Shown here piece by piece: positions 18,005 to 26,058 of a stretch of DNA of 64,000 bases. The translations under genes were made by a program, and so were the position numbers. Origin of the DNA: an uncultured Oscillospiraceae bacterium (GTDB taxonomy: Bacteria > Bacillota > Clostridia > Oscillospirales > Oscillospiraceae). Every line of letters starts with the position of its first letter. Positions within the stretch are counted from its first letter, which is position 1. The notes under the pieces are model-generated. The model was not told where the DNA came from. It ran no database searches and saw only the letters and a list, made by a program, of their open reading frames with translations. The stretch lies in assembly GCA_910587345.1 (NCBI GenBank), contig CAJUKH010000030.1, positions 62,001 through 126,000 on the forward strand, in the 5' to 3' direction.

Positions 18005-18628
18005 TCACAGTCTCTCCCTCAACACAGGCAGGATGTTTTGAAAAAAAGCCTGAAAGCCCCGGTAGGTTTCGGCGCTGTCGGCCAGGGTCTCCCCCATGTC
18101 ATAGTGGTACCGCCCCGTGGCCGGGTCCACCGACATGGCATCCAGGGGAAAGCCCTCCACATGGCGGGGATGGGGCTTCTCCACCAGCCAGAAGGGCGGT
18201 GAGGCCAGGCTTTCATCCGCGGAGGAAAAACAGGTATCCCCATCCACCGTAAGGAAGATAGCGTTACGGAACCGGGCGGTGAGCCGGCCGCCGTGGCGGC
18301 GGGCCATCGCCCCGTAATATTCCTGGGCCTCGGCGTCGGTGAGGGAGCGGCCGTTGACCCGGCGGACATGGAGGCCGGGCTGCTCGGCTTCGGGCAGCTC
18401 GTCAAAGTAGAGGCCGCTGTCGCAGGAAAACACCGGCCGGCCAAAGGCCTTATAATAGGCCCGGGCTTTTTGCTCGGCGTTTTCCAAAATGGTATTGCCC
18501 TCCTCCTCCACCACCGGAATAGGAAGGCCCAGCCCGCGAAGGCCGACCAGCGTCAGCCCCAAAGGCGCCAGCGCCCGGCTCATGGCGTCCAGCTTGCCCG
18601 GATTTGTGGTGCCGTACAGAAGCTCCAT
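18005..18628 (-). CDS. Ham1/RdgB-family non-canonical purine NTP pyrophosphatase
   Basis: Proteins of this family hydrolyse ITP, dITP and XTP to monophosphates, cleaning the nucleotide pool. Conserved blocks are TTNPGKLDAM near the start, NTILENAEQKARAYY, the metal-site CDSGLYFDELP and a C-terminal substrate segment. It is divergent from the classical RdgB consensus (for example CDSGL in place of DDSGL), so substrate range may differ. Start at 18628 (207 residues) is chosen because GAGGAGG lies ten bases upstream; ATG and GTG codons two and three codons earlier are alternatives. It directly follows the cyclodeaminase-family gene. Confidence 0.82.
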   Translation of the reverse strand: MELLYGTTNPGKLDAMSRALAPLGLTLVGLRGLGLPIPVVEEEGNTILENAEQKARAYYKAFGRPVFSCDSGLYFDELPEAEQPGLHVRRVNGRSLTDAEAQEYYGAMARRHGGRLTARFRNAIFLTVDGDTCFSSADESLASPPFWLVEKPHPRHVEGFPLDAMSVDPATGRYHYDMGETLADSAETYRGFQAFFQNILPVLRERL

Positions 18629-18643
18629 CCTCACCATCCCTCC

Positions 18644-19624
18644 TCAAATCTCCACATCGATGCCCACGCCTTTTTCCAGCGCAAGACGATAGATAAGGTG
18701 TGCGGCGGCCAGGTCCTCCACTGAGATGCCCACCGACTCAAAGATGGTGACCTCCGACCGGTTTTGCCGGCCGGGGATGCGGCCCAGCAGAGCCTCCCCC
18801 ACTTCACCGATGATGTTTTCCTCCTTCAGCTCTCCGGCATTCAGGGGGATGAGCACATCGCCCCCCTCCCGGAATACCGCCTCCCGCTGGTCCATGTAGA
18901 TACGGCTTTTCGCCATGGCGGCGCTGTCCAGCTCCCGGTCCCCGTGCCAGCAGGCACCCACGGCGTTGATATGGGCACCGGGCTTCAGCCACTCCCCCAT
19001 CAGAACAGGCTCCTTGGCCTGGGTGACGGTGCAGATGATATCGGCTCCTCTCACCGCCTCCTCCGGCGTCTTACAGGGGATGGCCTTCACCCCGAAAGCC
19101 TCCTCCGCCCAGCGGCAGCACTCCTCCCCCCGCTGATAGGTCCGGTTCCAGACCGTAAGGGTCCTGATGTCCCGCACCCGGCAGATACCCTCAATATGGA
19201 GCCGGCCAATGCGGCCCGCCCCCAAAATGGCCAAATGAGTACTGTCCTCCCGGGCCAGAAGCCGTGTGGCGGCTGCGCTGGCGGCGGCGGTGCGAACGGC
19301 GGTGATGCACTCGGCGTCCACGATGGCTTTCAGTGCCCCGGTGCCGCTGTCAAACAGGGGCACGATGCCCTTGTTGGTGTGGTTGGCCTTGGCCTCCGGC
19401 CCGGGGAAGACGATGACCTTGGCCCCGCAGACCCCAAGGCTCAGGTCGTCCGCCCCCATCAGGGCAAACTTGTTCCCCTTCTCCTGGGGCAGCATATACC
19501 GCTGGAGCATATGGATCTCCCCCGCCGAGACGGCCCGCAGGGTCTGCTCCATGGCCTCGATGCACGCCTCCATCGTCAGAAGGCCGGCGGCCTCCCTGCC
19601 GTTGATGATCCTTGTTTTTGCCAT
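18644..19624 (-). CDS. Ornithine cyclodeaminase/mu-crystallin family oxidoreductase
   Basis: A 326-residue NAD(P)-binding enzyme. The Rossmann loop is LAILGAGRIGRLHIE (residues about 133-147), preceded by the substrate-site block CITAVRTAAASAAATRLLA and the KVIVFPG segment typical of the family. Members include ornithine cyclodeaminase, alanine dehydrogenase (archaeal), delta-pyrroline-2-carboxylate reductase and other imine reductases, so the reaction cannot be fixed from sequence alone. It is transcribed from its own promoter with the Ham1-family gene 15 bases downstream. Confidence 0.85.
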   Translation of the reverse strand: MAKTRIINGREAAGLLTMEACIEAMEQTLRAVSAGEIHMLQRYMLPQEKGNKFALMGADDLSLGVCGAKVIVFPGPEAKANHTNKGIVPLFDSGTGALKAIVDAECITAVRTAAASAAATRLLAREDSTHLAILGAGRIGRLHIEGICRVRDIRTLTVWNRTYQRGEECCRWAEEAFGVKAIPCKTPEEAVRGADIICTVTQAKEPVLMGEWLKPGAHINAVGACWHGDRELDSAAMAKSRIYMDQREAVFREGGDVLIPLNAGELKEENIIGEVGEALLGRIPGRQNRSEVTIFESVGISVEDLAAAHLIYRLALEKGVGIDVEI

Positions 19625-19657
19625 TTCAGTTCCCTCCTTTTGCTTTTCTTTCCTGGT

Positions 19658-19686
19658 ATTATACAGGATCGGGAAGCTTTTTGCAA
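19658..19686 (-). promoter_or_regulatory. Sigma-A promoter of the cyclodeaminase-family gene
   Basis: Minus strand TTGCAA, 17 bases, TATAAT, with AAAGGAGGG then following just ahead of the ATG at 19624. Confidence 0.8.
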
Positions 19687-19738
19687 GCGGCGGACCGGAC
19701 AGGCGGCCCTTCTCGCATTTTCCCAGCGCATTTTCTCA

Positions 19739-19767
19739 TTTACAAATGGTCCTTCATATATTATACT
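19739..19767 (+). promoter_or_regulatory. Sigma-A promoter of the GlmU-like gene
   Basis: Plus strand TTTACA, 17 bases, TATACT, about 65 bases before the ATG at 19834. It is divergent to the cyclodeaminase-family promoter, with 52 bases between the two -35 boxes. A small CCTTC/GAAGG hairpin lies in the leader. Confidence 0.75.
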
Positions 19768-19833
19768 GACTTTACAGGTCCTTCCTTCAACGAAGGGTCC
19801 TGATATCAAAGCAAAGAAAAAGGGGTATCACCC

Positions 19834-20586
19834 ATGAATGAACCGTTGAAAGCCATCGTTCTGGCCGCCGGCAAGGGCACCCGGCTGCGCACCGAGGGGG
19901 TGGATCTGCCCAAGGTCCTCCGTCTGGCCGCAGGCCGGCCCCTGCTCGGTTATGTGCTGGAGGCCCTGGACTTCCTTCCTCCCGAAGATATCGTGCTGGT
20001 GGTGGGCTATGAGCAGGAGAAGGTCACCGCCGCCTTCCCCGGCTATCCCAGGGTCCACCAAAGCCCCCAGTTGGGCACCGGCCACGCCGTCCAGTGTGCC
20101 GAGAGCGCCCTGAAGGACTTTGAAGGCCACATCCTCATCTGCTGCGGGGACACCCCCCTGATGACCCGCAGGGCCTATGAGACTCTGTGGGAGCAGCATA
20201 TCCGGGAGGGCAACGCCTGTACCATCATGGCAGGCGTGGCGGATAGGCCTCTTACGGGTTACGGCAGGCTGGTCCGGGATGAGAACGGCGGCTTTGCCCG
20301 TATCGTGGAGGAGAAGGACTGCACCGAGGAGCAACGGGCCATCCGGGAGCTGAACGCCGGGGTCTATCTCTTCCGCTCCAATCAGCTGTGGCGGGCTTTG
20401 ACCACCCTGCGGCCCGACAACGCACAGGGAGAGTACTATCTTACCGACGCCCCCGCCTTTCTTCTCCGGCAGGGGGAGAAGGTGGGTATCTCCCCGGCCT
20501 GCACCGTGGAGGAGATGTTGGGGGTCAACACCCCAGAGCAGCTTCAGCAGGTGGAGGACATCATCCAAAGGAGGGCACAGCAATGA
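19834..20586 (+). CDS. GlmU-like nucleotidyltransferase, pyrophosphorylase domain only
   Basis: A 250-residue sugar-nucleotide transferase of the GlmU N-terminal type: LAAGKGTRLR signature at residues 11-20, the PKVL lysine block, the QLGTGHAV motif, ICCGDTPLM with the metal aspartate, and NAGVYLF. In GlmU this domain makes UDP-GlcNAc from GlcNAc-1-P and UTP. The left-handed beta-helix acetyltransferase half (about 200 residues) is missing, so this protein cannot itself acetylate GlcN-1-P unless a partner supplies that activity. It is coupled by an ATGA overlap to an M55 aminopeptidase gene. Confidence 0.85.
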   Translation: MNEPLKAIVLAAGKGTRLRTEGVDLPKVLRLAAGRPLLGYVLEALDFLPPEDIVLVVGYEQEKVTAAFPGYPRVHQSPQLGTGHAVQCAESALKDFEGHILICCGDTPLMTRRAYETLWEQHIREGNACTIMAGVADRPLTGYGRLVRDENGGFARIVEEKDCTEEQRAIRELNAGVYLFRSNQLWRALTTLRPDNAQGEYYLTDAPAFLLRQGEKVGISPACTVEEMLGVNTPEQLQQVEDIIQRRAQQ

Positions 20587-21389
20587 ACGTATTCATCAGC
20601 GCCGATATCGAGGGCACCTGCGGCATCACCAGCTGGGCCGAGACCGAGCGGGCCACTCCCCAGGACTATACCCCCTTCCAAAAGCAGATGACCCGGGAGG
20701 TCCGGGCCGCCTGTGACGGGGCGTTGGCCGCCGGGGCCAAAGGGCTTTTTGTCCGGGATGCCCACGACTCCGCCCGGAACATTGACCCCGCCGGGCTTCC
20801 CGAGTCGGCCCAGATCATGCGGGGCTGGTCCGGGGACCCTTTGAGCATGATGAGCGGACTGGACGAGGGGGATTTCGGCGCCGTTCTGTTCACCGGATAC
20901 CACTCCTGGGCATCGGGCGGCGGCAACCCGCTGAGCCATACCATGAACCTGCAAAATGAGATCGTCACTCTCAACGGCGTGCCGATGAGTGAGTTTATGA
21001 TGAACGCCTACACAGCCGGGTACTACGGCGTCCCCGTGGTCTTCCTCTCCGGCGACAAGGCCCTGTGCGACTTTGCCCGGGAGTTCATTCCCGGCATTGT
21101 CACCGTCCCGGTGAACCGGGGCATGGGAGGCGCCACCGTCTCCATGCACCCCGACGCCGCCGTGAAGGCCATTCAGGAGGGGGCCAAAAAGGCGGTGAAG
21201 AACGCCAAAAACTGCTTTATCCCCATGCCGCCCTTCTTTGAGATGAATATCCGCTTCCGGGAGCACCGCCGGGCCTATTCCAAGAGCTTCTACCCCGGCG
21301 CCCGGCTGGAGGGGAGCAAAAACGTGTGCTTCTCCTCCGACGACTGGTTCGAGATGCTCCGCTTCAGCCATTTTGTGCTGAGTGATTAA
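20583..21389 (+). CDS. M55 family D-aminopeptidase (DppA-like)
   Basis: A 268-residue metallopeptidase similar to DppA, the zinc-dependent D-aminopeptidase that releases D-Ala from D-Ala-containing peptides and forms a decamer. The metal-binding DIEG motif is at residues 8-11, DAHDSARN supplies further ligands near residue 62, and FTGYHSW carries the next histidine. The ATG at 20583 overlaps the preceding stop and has AAAGGAGG eight bases ahead; the long open frame beginning at 20388 is an artefact. With the GlmU-like partner it suggests a role in wall-precursor recycling, which is inference. Confidence 0.88.
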   Translation: MNVFISADIEGTCGITSWAETERATPQDYTPFQKQMTREVRAACDGALAAGAKGLFVRDAHDSARNIDPAGLPESAQIMRGWSGDPLSMMSGLDEGDFGAVLFTGYHSWASGGGNPLSHTMNLQNEIVTLNGVPMSEFMMNAYTAGYYGVPVVFLSGDKALCDFAREFIPGIVTVPVNRGMGGATVSMHPDAAVKAIQEGAKKAVKNAKNCFIPMPPFFEMNIRFREHRRAYSKSFYPGARLEGSKNVCFSSDDWFEMLRFSHFVLSD

Positions 21390-21398
21390 CATACGGAT

Positions 21399-21439
21399 AA
21401 AGCCCGCTCCGCCGAACCGGCAGGGCGGGCTTTGTTTTT
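21399..21439 (+). terminator. Terminator after the M55 peptidase gene
   Basis: AAAGCCCGC and GCGGGCTTT form the stem, followed by a GTTTTT tract. Confidence 0.8.
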
Positions 21440-21452
21440 CCGTCACGCTGTA

Positions 21453-21486
21453 AAAAAGGGCTGTGCCTTCCGGCACAGCCCTTTTT
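21453..21486 (-). terminator. Bidirectional terminator at the end of hpf
   Basis: AAAAAGGGCTGTGCC, loop TTCC, GGCACAGCCCTTTTT. It serves hpf on the minus strand, and could back up the plus-strand terminator just before it. Confidence 0.85.
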
Positions 21487-21496
21487 GGCTATTTTC

Positions 21497-22042
21497 TCAC
21501 TCGTCCCCGTCTTCAATGAGGCCGTAACCCCCGTCGGTGCGCTTATAGACAACGGCAAAGGCGCCGCCGGCATCCTCGTTGCGGAAGGCAAAGAAGGCAT
21601 GGTCCAGCAGGTTCATCTGCAGCACCGCCTCCTCCACCGACATGGGCTTGATGGGGAAGCGTTTGGTGCGGACGATGGTAAATTCCTCCTCCGGCTCCTC
21701 GGGGACAAAGGAGGTCTCTGCCTCCTCCACGCTTCGGACAAAGGCGTCCTTCCGGAGCCGTTTTTCCAGCCGGGCCTTGTTTTTCCGCAGCTGCCGCTCC
21801 ATATCGGCCACCGCCGCATCGATGGAGGCCAGCATATCCGAGGTACTCTCGGCGGCCCGGAGGATGGTCCCTCCCGCGCGGACCGTCACCTCCACATTGT
21901 TGCGGCCCTTCTCCACGCTGAACACCACCGAGGCATCCGGCTCGGTGCGGAAGTAGCGCTCCAGCTTCCCCACCTTTTTCTCGGCGTAGTCGTGGACAGA
22001 GCGGGGCAATGTGACCTTCTTGTCGGTAAATGTGAACTTCAT
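21497..22042 (-). CDS. hpf: Long-form ribosome hibernation promoting factor
   Basis: HPF binds the 30S decoding region and, in its long form, dimerises 70S ribosomes into inactive 100S particles. The N-terminal RaiA/YfiA domain covers about residues 1-100 (basic helix ADMERQLRKNKARLEKRLRK). An acidic linker (EEPEEEF) leads to the C-terminal dimerisation domain, residues about 125-181 (RTKRFPIKPMSVEEAVLQM, then YKRTDGGYGLIE), which identifies the long form. It has its own promoter and terminator. Confidence 0.95.
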   Translation of the reverse strand: MKFTFTDKKVTLPRSVHDYAEKKVGKLERYFRTEPDASVVFSVEKGRNNVEVTVRAGGTILRAAESTSDMLASIDAAVADMERQLRKNKARLEKRLRKDAFVRSVEEAETSFVPEEPEEEFTIVRTKRFPIKPMSVEEAVLQMNLLDHAFFAFRNEDAGGAFAVVYKRTDGGYGLIEDGDE

Positions 22043-22089
22043 ACACTGTCAGCTCCTTTCGTCCAAGGGGGCGTTTCCCCCTTGTGGAA

Positions 22090-22118
22090 ATTATACCACA
22101 GTTTTATGGAAAAGTCAC
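22090..22118 (-). promoter_or_regulatory. Promoter of hpf
   Basis: Minus strand GTGACT, 17 bases, TATAAT, about 50 bases before the hpf ATG. The -10 is perfect and the -35 matches four of six bases. Confidence 0.65.
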
Positions 22119-22302
22119 CCCGTTTTTGTAAGTTTTACAAAAATGGGCAGGTGTACCCGGATGTGAGCATTTTCCCGCGCAGTTTCAGCCTGAATGTCCA
22201 TGGCTGCCGCCATCCCCGCCCCAGGTCCGGCTATGGTGCTTACCGCTCCTCCCATCGCGGGCCAATGGCTATCATTCAAGAGGAAAGCGAGGCTTGAATG
22301 TG

Positions 22303-22509
22303 ATGATTTCTTATGCCGGGTTATGGGATACCATGCGGCAAAAGGGGGTCACGCAACACACCCTGATAAGGAAACACAGCATCAGCCCGGCTCAAATTAC
22401 CCGATCGAAGCGGAACGAACGTGTCAGCACCCACACGCTTGAGGTATTTTTCCAGATACTGGACTGCCGGGCGGAGGATGTTATGGAATATGTCCGGGAT
22501 GAAGAATGA
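22303..22509 (+). CDS. Small XRE-type HTH regulator
   Basis: A 68-residue one-domain DNA-binding protein of the Cro/CI superfamily. It begins MISYAGLWDTMRQKGVTQ, the typical opening of the short YozG-like XRE proteins, and ends in ILDCRAEDVMEYV, also family-typical. The recognition helix region is ISPAQITRSKRNE. An ATG three codons earlier (22294) has an equally placed GAGG, so the start could be there. It sits alone between hpf and vanZ with no obvious target operon. Around 22119-22290 I see no other gene. Confidence 0.78.
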   Translation: MISYAGLWDTMRQKGVTQHTLIRKHSISPAQITRSKRNERVSTHTLEVFFQILDCRAEDVMEYVRDEE

Positions 22510-22511
22510 AA

Positions 22512-22559
22512 ATAGGCACAAAAAGCACCGTCTGGAAAGACGGCGCTTTTTGTGCCTAT
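22512..22559. terminator. Long perfect hairpin, bidirectional terminator
   Basis: ATAGGCACAAAAAGC pairs with GCTTTTTGTGCCTAT around an ACCGTC/GACGGC inner stem, about 20 bp in all. The A/T runs are inside the stem. It separates the small XRE gene from the convergent vanZ-like gene. Confidence 0.65.
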
Positions 22560-22581
22560 AGGTCTTTACTTGCGGTTTATC

Positions 22582-23088
22582 TTATTGGTTCAGCCCATTC
22601 CACTCTTTCCTCACCCTCCGAATGGCAGATAAGGCCAGAGAGAACAGTAGGAAGCACACGGCGCCGCAGGTGTCGATGAGCACGTCGGACAGCTTGCCGT
22701 CCCGGCCGGGGACGAAGAGCTGGTGGAACTCATCCAGAGCCGCCAGTACGGCGCACAGGCCCATGGCGGCCGCCATGGAGGTTTTCCGGTTCGTCCAAAT
22801 TTTCCGAAAGCCCAGAAAGAGCAGCCCGGTCAGGACAAAAAACACGCCCATGTGGGCGGCCTTACGGACCAGAAAGGACAGGAGCTGGAGGGCGTCCCAG
22901 TCGGTCCGAAACAGGGCGCCCAGCTCCCCCATCAGGCCGATGGAGCCGTGGACGATACGCCCGCTCAGCTGGCCCGATTCCTCCCCGGTCTGGGCGGAGA
23001 AGGCGAAGATCACGGCATACCACGCCGCCGCCGGGAGGAAGGCCCTGACTCCGGCTTTCCGGGCGCTGTTTACTTGGGTATCGGTCAT
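22582..23088 (-). CDS. VanZ-family membrane protein
   Basis: A 168-residue protein with four membrane segments and the VanZ signatures RKAAHMGVFFVLTGLL and DEFHQLFVPGRDGKLSDVLID. VanZ gives low-level teicoplanin resistance in enterococci; most chromosomal homologues have no established function. The ATG at 23088 has GGAGG eight bases before it; a start five codons earlier lacks a site. The gene starts directly behind the gap terminator, so it may depend on read-through. Confidence 0.85.
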   Translation of the reverse strand: MTDTQVNSARKAGVRAFLPAAAWYAVIFAFSAQTGEESGQLSGRIVHGSIGLMGELGALFRTDWDALQLLSFLVRKAAHMGVFFVLTGLLFLGFRKIWTNRKTSMAAAMGLCAVLAALDEFHQLFVPGRDGKLSDVLIDTCGAVCFLLFSLALSAIRRVRKEWNGLNQ

Positions 23089-23101
23089 ATGCCATTCCTC
23101 C

Positions 23102-23139
23102 AAAAAGCAGGCCCGCCGAAGTTTTCCGGCGGGCCTGCT
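23102..23139 (-). terminator. Terminator of gap, abutting the vanZ-like start
   Basis: AGCAGGCCCGCCG / CGGCGGGCCTGCT stem with TTTTT on the minus strand. The T-run is followed within two bases by the GGAGG of the vanZ-like gene. Confidence 0.85.
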
Positions 23140-23167
23140 GACTTTGTTTCCCCTGAAAGGAGGGAAC

Positions 23168-24184
23168 TTACTTCAGCTCAGCAAAGTACTTGATGGTACG
23201 GACCATCTGGCTGGTGTAGGAGTTCTCGTTGTCGTACCAGGACACGACCTGAACCAGTTTGCCCTCGCCCACCATGGTCTGGGTGGCGTCGAAGATGGAG
23301 CCGTGGGTCTCGCCGATGATGTCGGAGGAGACGATCTGATCCTCGTTGTAGCCAAAGCTGTCGTCAGCGACCGACTTCATATAGGCGTTGATCTCATCCT
23401 TGGTGACCTCTTTGCTCACCTTGGCAACCAGAATGGTGGTGGAGCCGGTGGGAGTGGGCACCCGCTGGGCAGAGCCGATGAGCTTGCCGTTGAGCTCGGG
23501 GATAACGAGGCCGATGGCCTTGGCGGCGCCGGTGGAGTTGGGGACAATGTTCTGGGCGCCGGCCCGGGCCCGGCGAAGGTCGCCCTTACGCTGGGGGCCG
23601 TCCAAAATCATCTGGTCGCCGGTGTAGGCGTGGACGGTGGTCATGATGCCGCTCTCAATGCCGGCCAGGTCGTTGAGGGCCTTGGCCATGGGGGCCAGAC
23701 AGTTGGTGGTGCAGGAGGCGGCGGAGATGATGGTGTCCTCGGGCTTCAGCTCGGTGTGGTTGACGCCGAAGACGATGGTGGGCAGGTCGTTGCCGGCGGG
23801 GGCGGAGATGACCACCTTGCGGGCGCCGGCCTTGATGTGGGCCTGAGCCTTCTCCTTGGAGGTATAGAAGCCGGTACACTCCAGCACCACGTCCACACCC
23901 AGCTTGCCCCAGGGGCACTGGGAGGCGTCGGCCAGCTTGTAGATGATGATCTTCTTGCCATCCACCACGATATAGTTGTCCTCACCCTCCCCCTCGTTGT
24001 AGGTGATGGTGTGGTTGCGGGCATAGTTACCCTGGGCGGTGTCATACTTCAGCAGGTGGGCCAGCATCTTGGAGCTGGTCAAATCGTTGATCGCTGCGAT
24101 CTCGTACCCCTCGGCGCCAAACATCTGGCGGAAAGCCAGACGGCCGATCCGGCCAAAGCCATTGATTGCTACTTTAATACTCAT
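23168..24184 (-). CDS. gap: Glyceraldehyde-3-phosphate dehydrogenase, type I
   Basis: The glycolytic enzyme that oxidises glyceraldehyde-3-phosphate with phosphate and NAD. The 338 residues start with the NAD-binding INGFGRIGRLAFR, carry the active-site ASCTTNCLAP with catalytic C158, and the partner histidine in the TTVHAYTGDQ block. Codon choice is strongly biased to a few codons, as expected for a highly expressed gene. It is monocistronic with a strong terminator. Confidence 0.96.
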   Translation of the reverse strand: MSIKVAINGFGRIGRLAFRQMFGAEGYEIAAINDLTSSKMLAHLLKYDTAQGNYARNHTITYNEGEGEDNYIVVDGKKIIIYKLADASQCPWGKLGVDVVLECTGFYTSKEKAQAHIKAGARKVVISAPAGNDLPTIVFGVNHTELKPEDTIISAASCTTNCLAPMAKALNDLAGIESGIMTTVHAYTGDQMILDGPQRKGDLRRARAGAQNIVPNSTGAAKAIGLVIPELNGKLIGSAQRVPTPTGSTTILVAKVSKEVTKDEINAYMKSVADDSFGYNEDQIVSSDIIGETHGSIFDATQTMVGEGKLVQVVSWYDNENSYTSQMVRTIKYFAELK

Positions 24185-24234
24185 AAATCATGGACTCCTT
24201 TGTTATGATGATTGTGACTGGGTATCTGATTAGC

Positions 24235-24240
24235 ATTATA
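24235..24240 (-). promoter_or_regulatory. -10 box of the gap promoter
   Basis: A perfect TATAAT on the minus strand about 50 bases before the gap ATG. The matching -35 region (TTTTCT, 17 bases away) is weak, so an activator or an upstream A/T-rich element may help. Confidence 0.5.
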
Positions 24241-24346
24241 TCCCAAATCCCTCCAAGAGAAAAGAGGAAATTTGACATTTTCGTAAAAATTTTTCTCTTC
24301 TCTTTTTTGCCCTGTGACTTTTTTCGACATTTTTCGACAAAATTTG

Positions 24347-24375
24347 TTGTTGCCCGCTCTATCTTTTGCTATACT
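24347..24375 (+). promoter_or_regulatory. Promoter of the soluble histidine-kinase-like gene
   Basis: Plus strand TTGTTG, 17 bases, TATACT, about 60 bases before the GTG at 24438. Confidence 0.65.
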
Positions 24376-24437
24376 AATGATTGGATAAGAGGTCCGTCCG
24401 CAGGACACAGTATTCAGGAAAGATGGGAGGGAACTGC

Positions 24438-25211
24438 GTGGAGAGAGAGAAAGAGGACCGACTGATCGGACAGCTGCGGGAGCAGGCCAACGACCTTTTG
24501 GCCGCCGTACATTTACTGACTCCTCTGGTCCGCAGCCAGGGGGCGGAAAAGGATACCCAGTGCCTTGCCGCCATGAATCAGAGCCTTTACCGGCTGATTC
24601 GCTGTGTGAATCATATGGAGCTTTGCCGGGAGTCTCGGCCCCTGTTCCACCCCGCTCTTCTGGACCTGGCGGGACTGTGCCGGGATATGGGCCGCCAGCT
24701 GGAACTTTTGGAAGATGCCCTGCAGGTCCATTTCTGGTGGGAGCTGGAAAAGGAGAGCATCATTACCCTGGCCGACGACGCCCTTTTGGAGCAGGCCATC
24801 TGGAACCTGATCTCCAACGCCGTGGAAGCCGCCGGCCCCGGGGGTCACGTTACCCTGCGCTGTGTGACCGACGGCGAGCGGTGCCGCATCATGGTCAGTG
24901 ACGACGGCCCCGGCCTGAAAGGGCCGGAGCCTGTGCAGGACCCCTTTCTGAAAACCCCCGGCGGTGTGGGGCTGGGGTTGGAGGCTGCCCGGCGGGCGGC
25001 CTCTCTCCACGGCGGGGCACTGGTGCTGGAAAACCGGGAGGAGGGCGGCCTTCGGGCGGTACTCTCCCTTCCCATCCGAAAGGACGACGGGAGCGGCGGC
25101 GTGCGCACTCCCCGGATGGGCTATGACCGAACGGGTGGCTTCTCCCCCATGCTGGTGGAGCTTTCCCCCCTTCTCCCTATGTCCTATTTCCGCTGGGAGG
25201 AGACCGAGTAA
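24438..25211 (+). CDS. Soluble histidine-kinase-like ATPase
   Basis: A 257-residue protein with no membrane helix or sensor domain. The first 100 residues are helical and include H25-LLTPL, which looks like a HisKA H-box but lacks the acidic residue that normally follows the histidine. The GHKL ATPase domain has the N box AIWNLISNAVEAA, the G1 box SDDGPGLK and the G2 box GVGLGLEAARRAASLHGG. No response regulator gene is adjacent. It may be an orphan kinase, a phosphotransfer protein or a non-kinase GHKL ATPase. Start: GTG with GGGAGGG six bases upstream; an ATG five codons earlier is possible. Confidence 0.75.
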   Translation: MEREKEDRLIGQLREQANDLLAAVHLLTPLVRSQGAEKDTQCLAAMNQSLYRLIRCVNHMELCRESRPLFHPALLDLAGLCRDMGRQLELLEDALQVHFWWELEKESIITLADDALLEQAIWNLISNAVEAAGPGGHVTLRCVTDGERCRIMVSDDGPGLKGPEPVQDPFLKTPGGVGLGLEAARRAASLHGGALVLENREEGGLRAVLSLPIRKDDGSGGVRTPRMGYDRTGGFSPMLVELSPLLPMSYFRWEETE

Positions 25212-25250
25212 AGCCGGCTCCCCCTCAGCACAGGACCGGCCTGAACCCCG

Positions 25251-25285
25251 CAAAATACCTCCCGCTTCCGGTGGGAGGTATTTTG
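25251..25285. terminator. Bidirectional terminator
   Basis: CAAAATACCTCCC and GGGAGGTATTTTG form a perfect 13-bp stem between two convergent genes. Confidence 0.85.
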
Positions 25286-25289
25286 TCTT

Positions 25290-25952
25290 TCAGGGGATAA
25301 GAGAGAGAAAATAACGGAAGATGGCAGCCCCGTCCACTGTATCCGCCCGGCGGTTGGCAAAGGACATCCGTTCCGGGTGGAACTGGACCGCCACCACAGG
25401 CTTGCCCGGCAGCACCGCCCCCTCCACAATGCCGCTTTCCGACCAGAGCACCGGCTCCAGCGCCGGCGCCAGTGTTCCCAGCGCCTGGTGATGGGAGCTG
25501 TTCACCGCAAAAACCGGGCCGTAGAGCAGGTCAAAGATGGAGCCGGGCTTACTTCGCACCGGGTGGACCCGGTCGGCGTTATCCCCGCCCCGGCGGTGAA
25601 ACAGATTCCCCTCCGGTCCCAGGTCCTGGATCAGCGTACCCCCCAGAGCCACGTTGAGAAGCTGAAGGCCCCGGCAGATGCCCAGCACCGGCTTTTCGGC
25701 GTCCAAAAACGCCTTCAAAACGGCAAACTCCGCCCTGTCCCGGTCCAGATCCATCTCCTGGGTCCCCTCCATCCCTTGTCCGTAGTAGGCCGGGTCGATA
25801 TCCTCCCCGCCGCAGAGGATCAGCCCGTCACATTCCGCCGCCAGCGCGGGGTCGGGGCAATAGCGGAGCACCGGCTCGGCCCACACCCCCATCACGGCAT
25901 TGACATAGTTGGCGCTGTTGGTTTTCAGCCCGGAAATCAGGATCTTTTTCAT
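25290..25952 (-). CDS. Class I glutamine amidotransferase-like hydrolase (peptidase C26)
   Basis: A 220-residue member of the gamma-glutamyl-gamma-aminobutyrate hydrolase (PuuD-like) family. The nucleophile elbow is GICRGLQLLNVALGG (catalytic Cys near residue 95), the oxyanion-side motif is LCGGEDIDP and the His-Glu pair is VQFHPE. Family members split gamma-glutamyl amides such as gamma-Glu-GABA or, in other branches, folate polyglutamates; the substrate here is open. The ATG at 25952 has AAGGAGG seven bases upstream; the open frame extends 19 codons further without a site. Confidence 0.85.
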   Translation of the reverse strand: MKKILISGLKTNSANYVNAVMGVWAEPVLRYCPDPALAAECDGLILCGGEDIDPAYYGQGMEGTQEMDLDRDRAEFAVLKAFLDAEKPVLGICRGLQLLNVALGGTLIQDLGPEGNLFHRRGGDNADRVHPVRSKPGSIFDLLYGPVFAVNSSHHQALGTLAPALEPVLWSESGIVEGAVLPGKPVVAVQFHPERMSFANRRADTVDGAAIFRYFLSLIP

Positions 25953-25980
25953 GGGACGGCCTCCTTTTCCCTTTTTGTGC

Positions 25981-26009
25981 AGTATATCATTTTTGCACCC
26001 CCCTGGCAA
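25981..26009 (-). promoter_or_regulatory. Promoter of the C26 hydrolase gene
   Basis: Minus strand TTGCCA, 17 bases, TATACT. Confidence 0.7.
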
Positions 26010-26058
26010 GGGGCGGAACGGCGAAAGAGCGAAAAGCCGGCCTTTTCCCTTTCACCGG

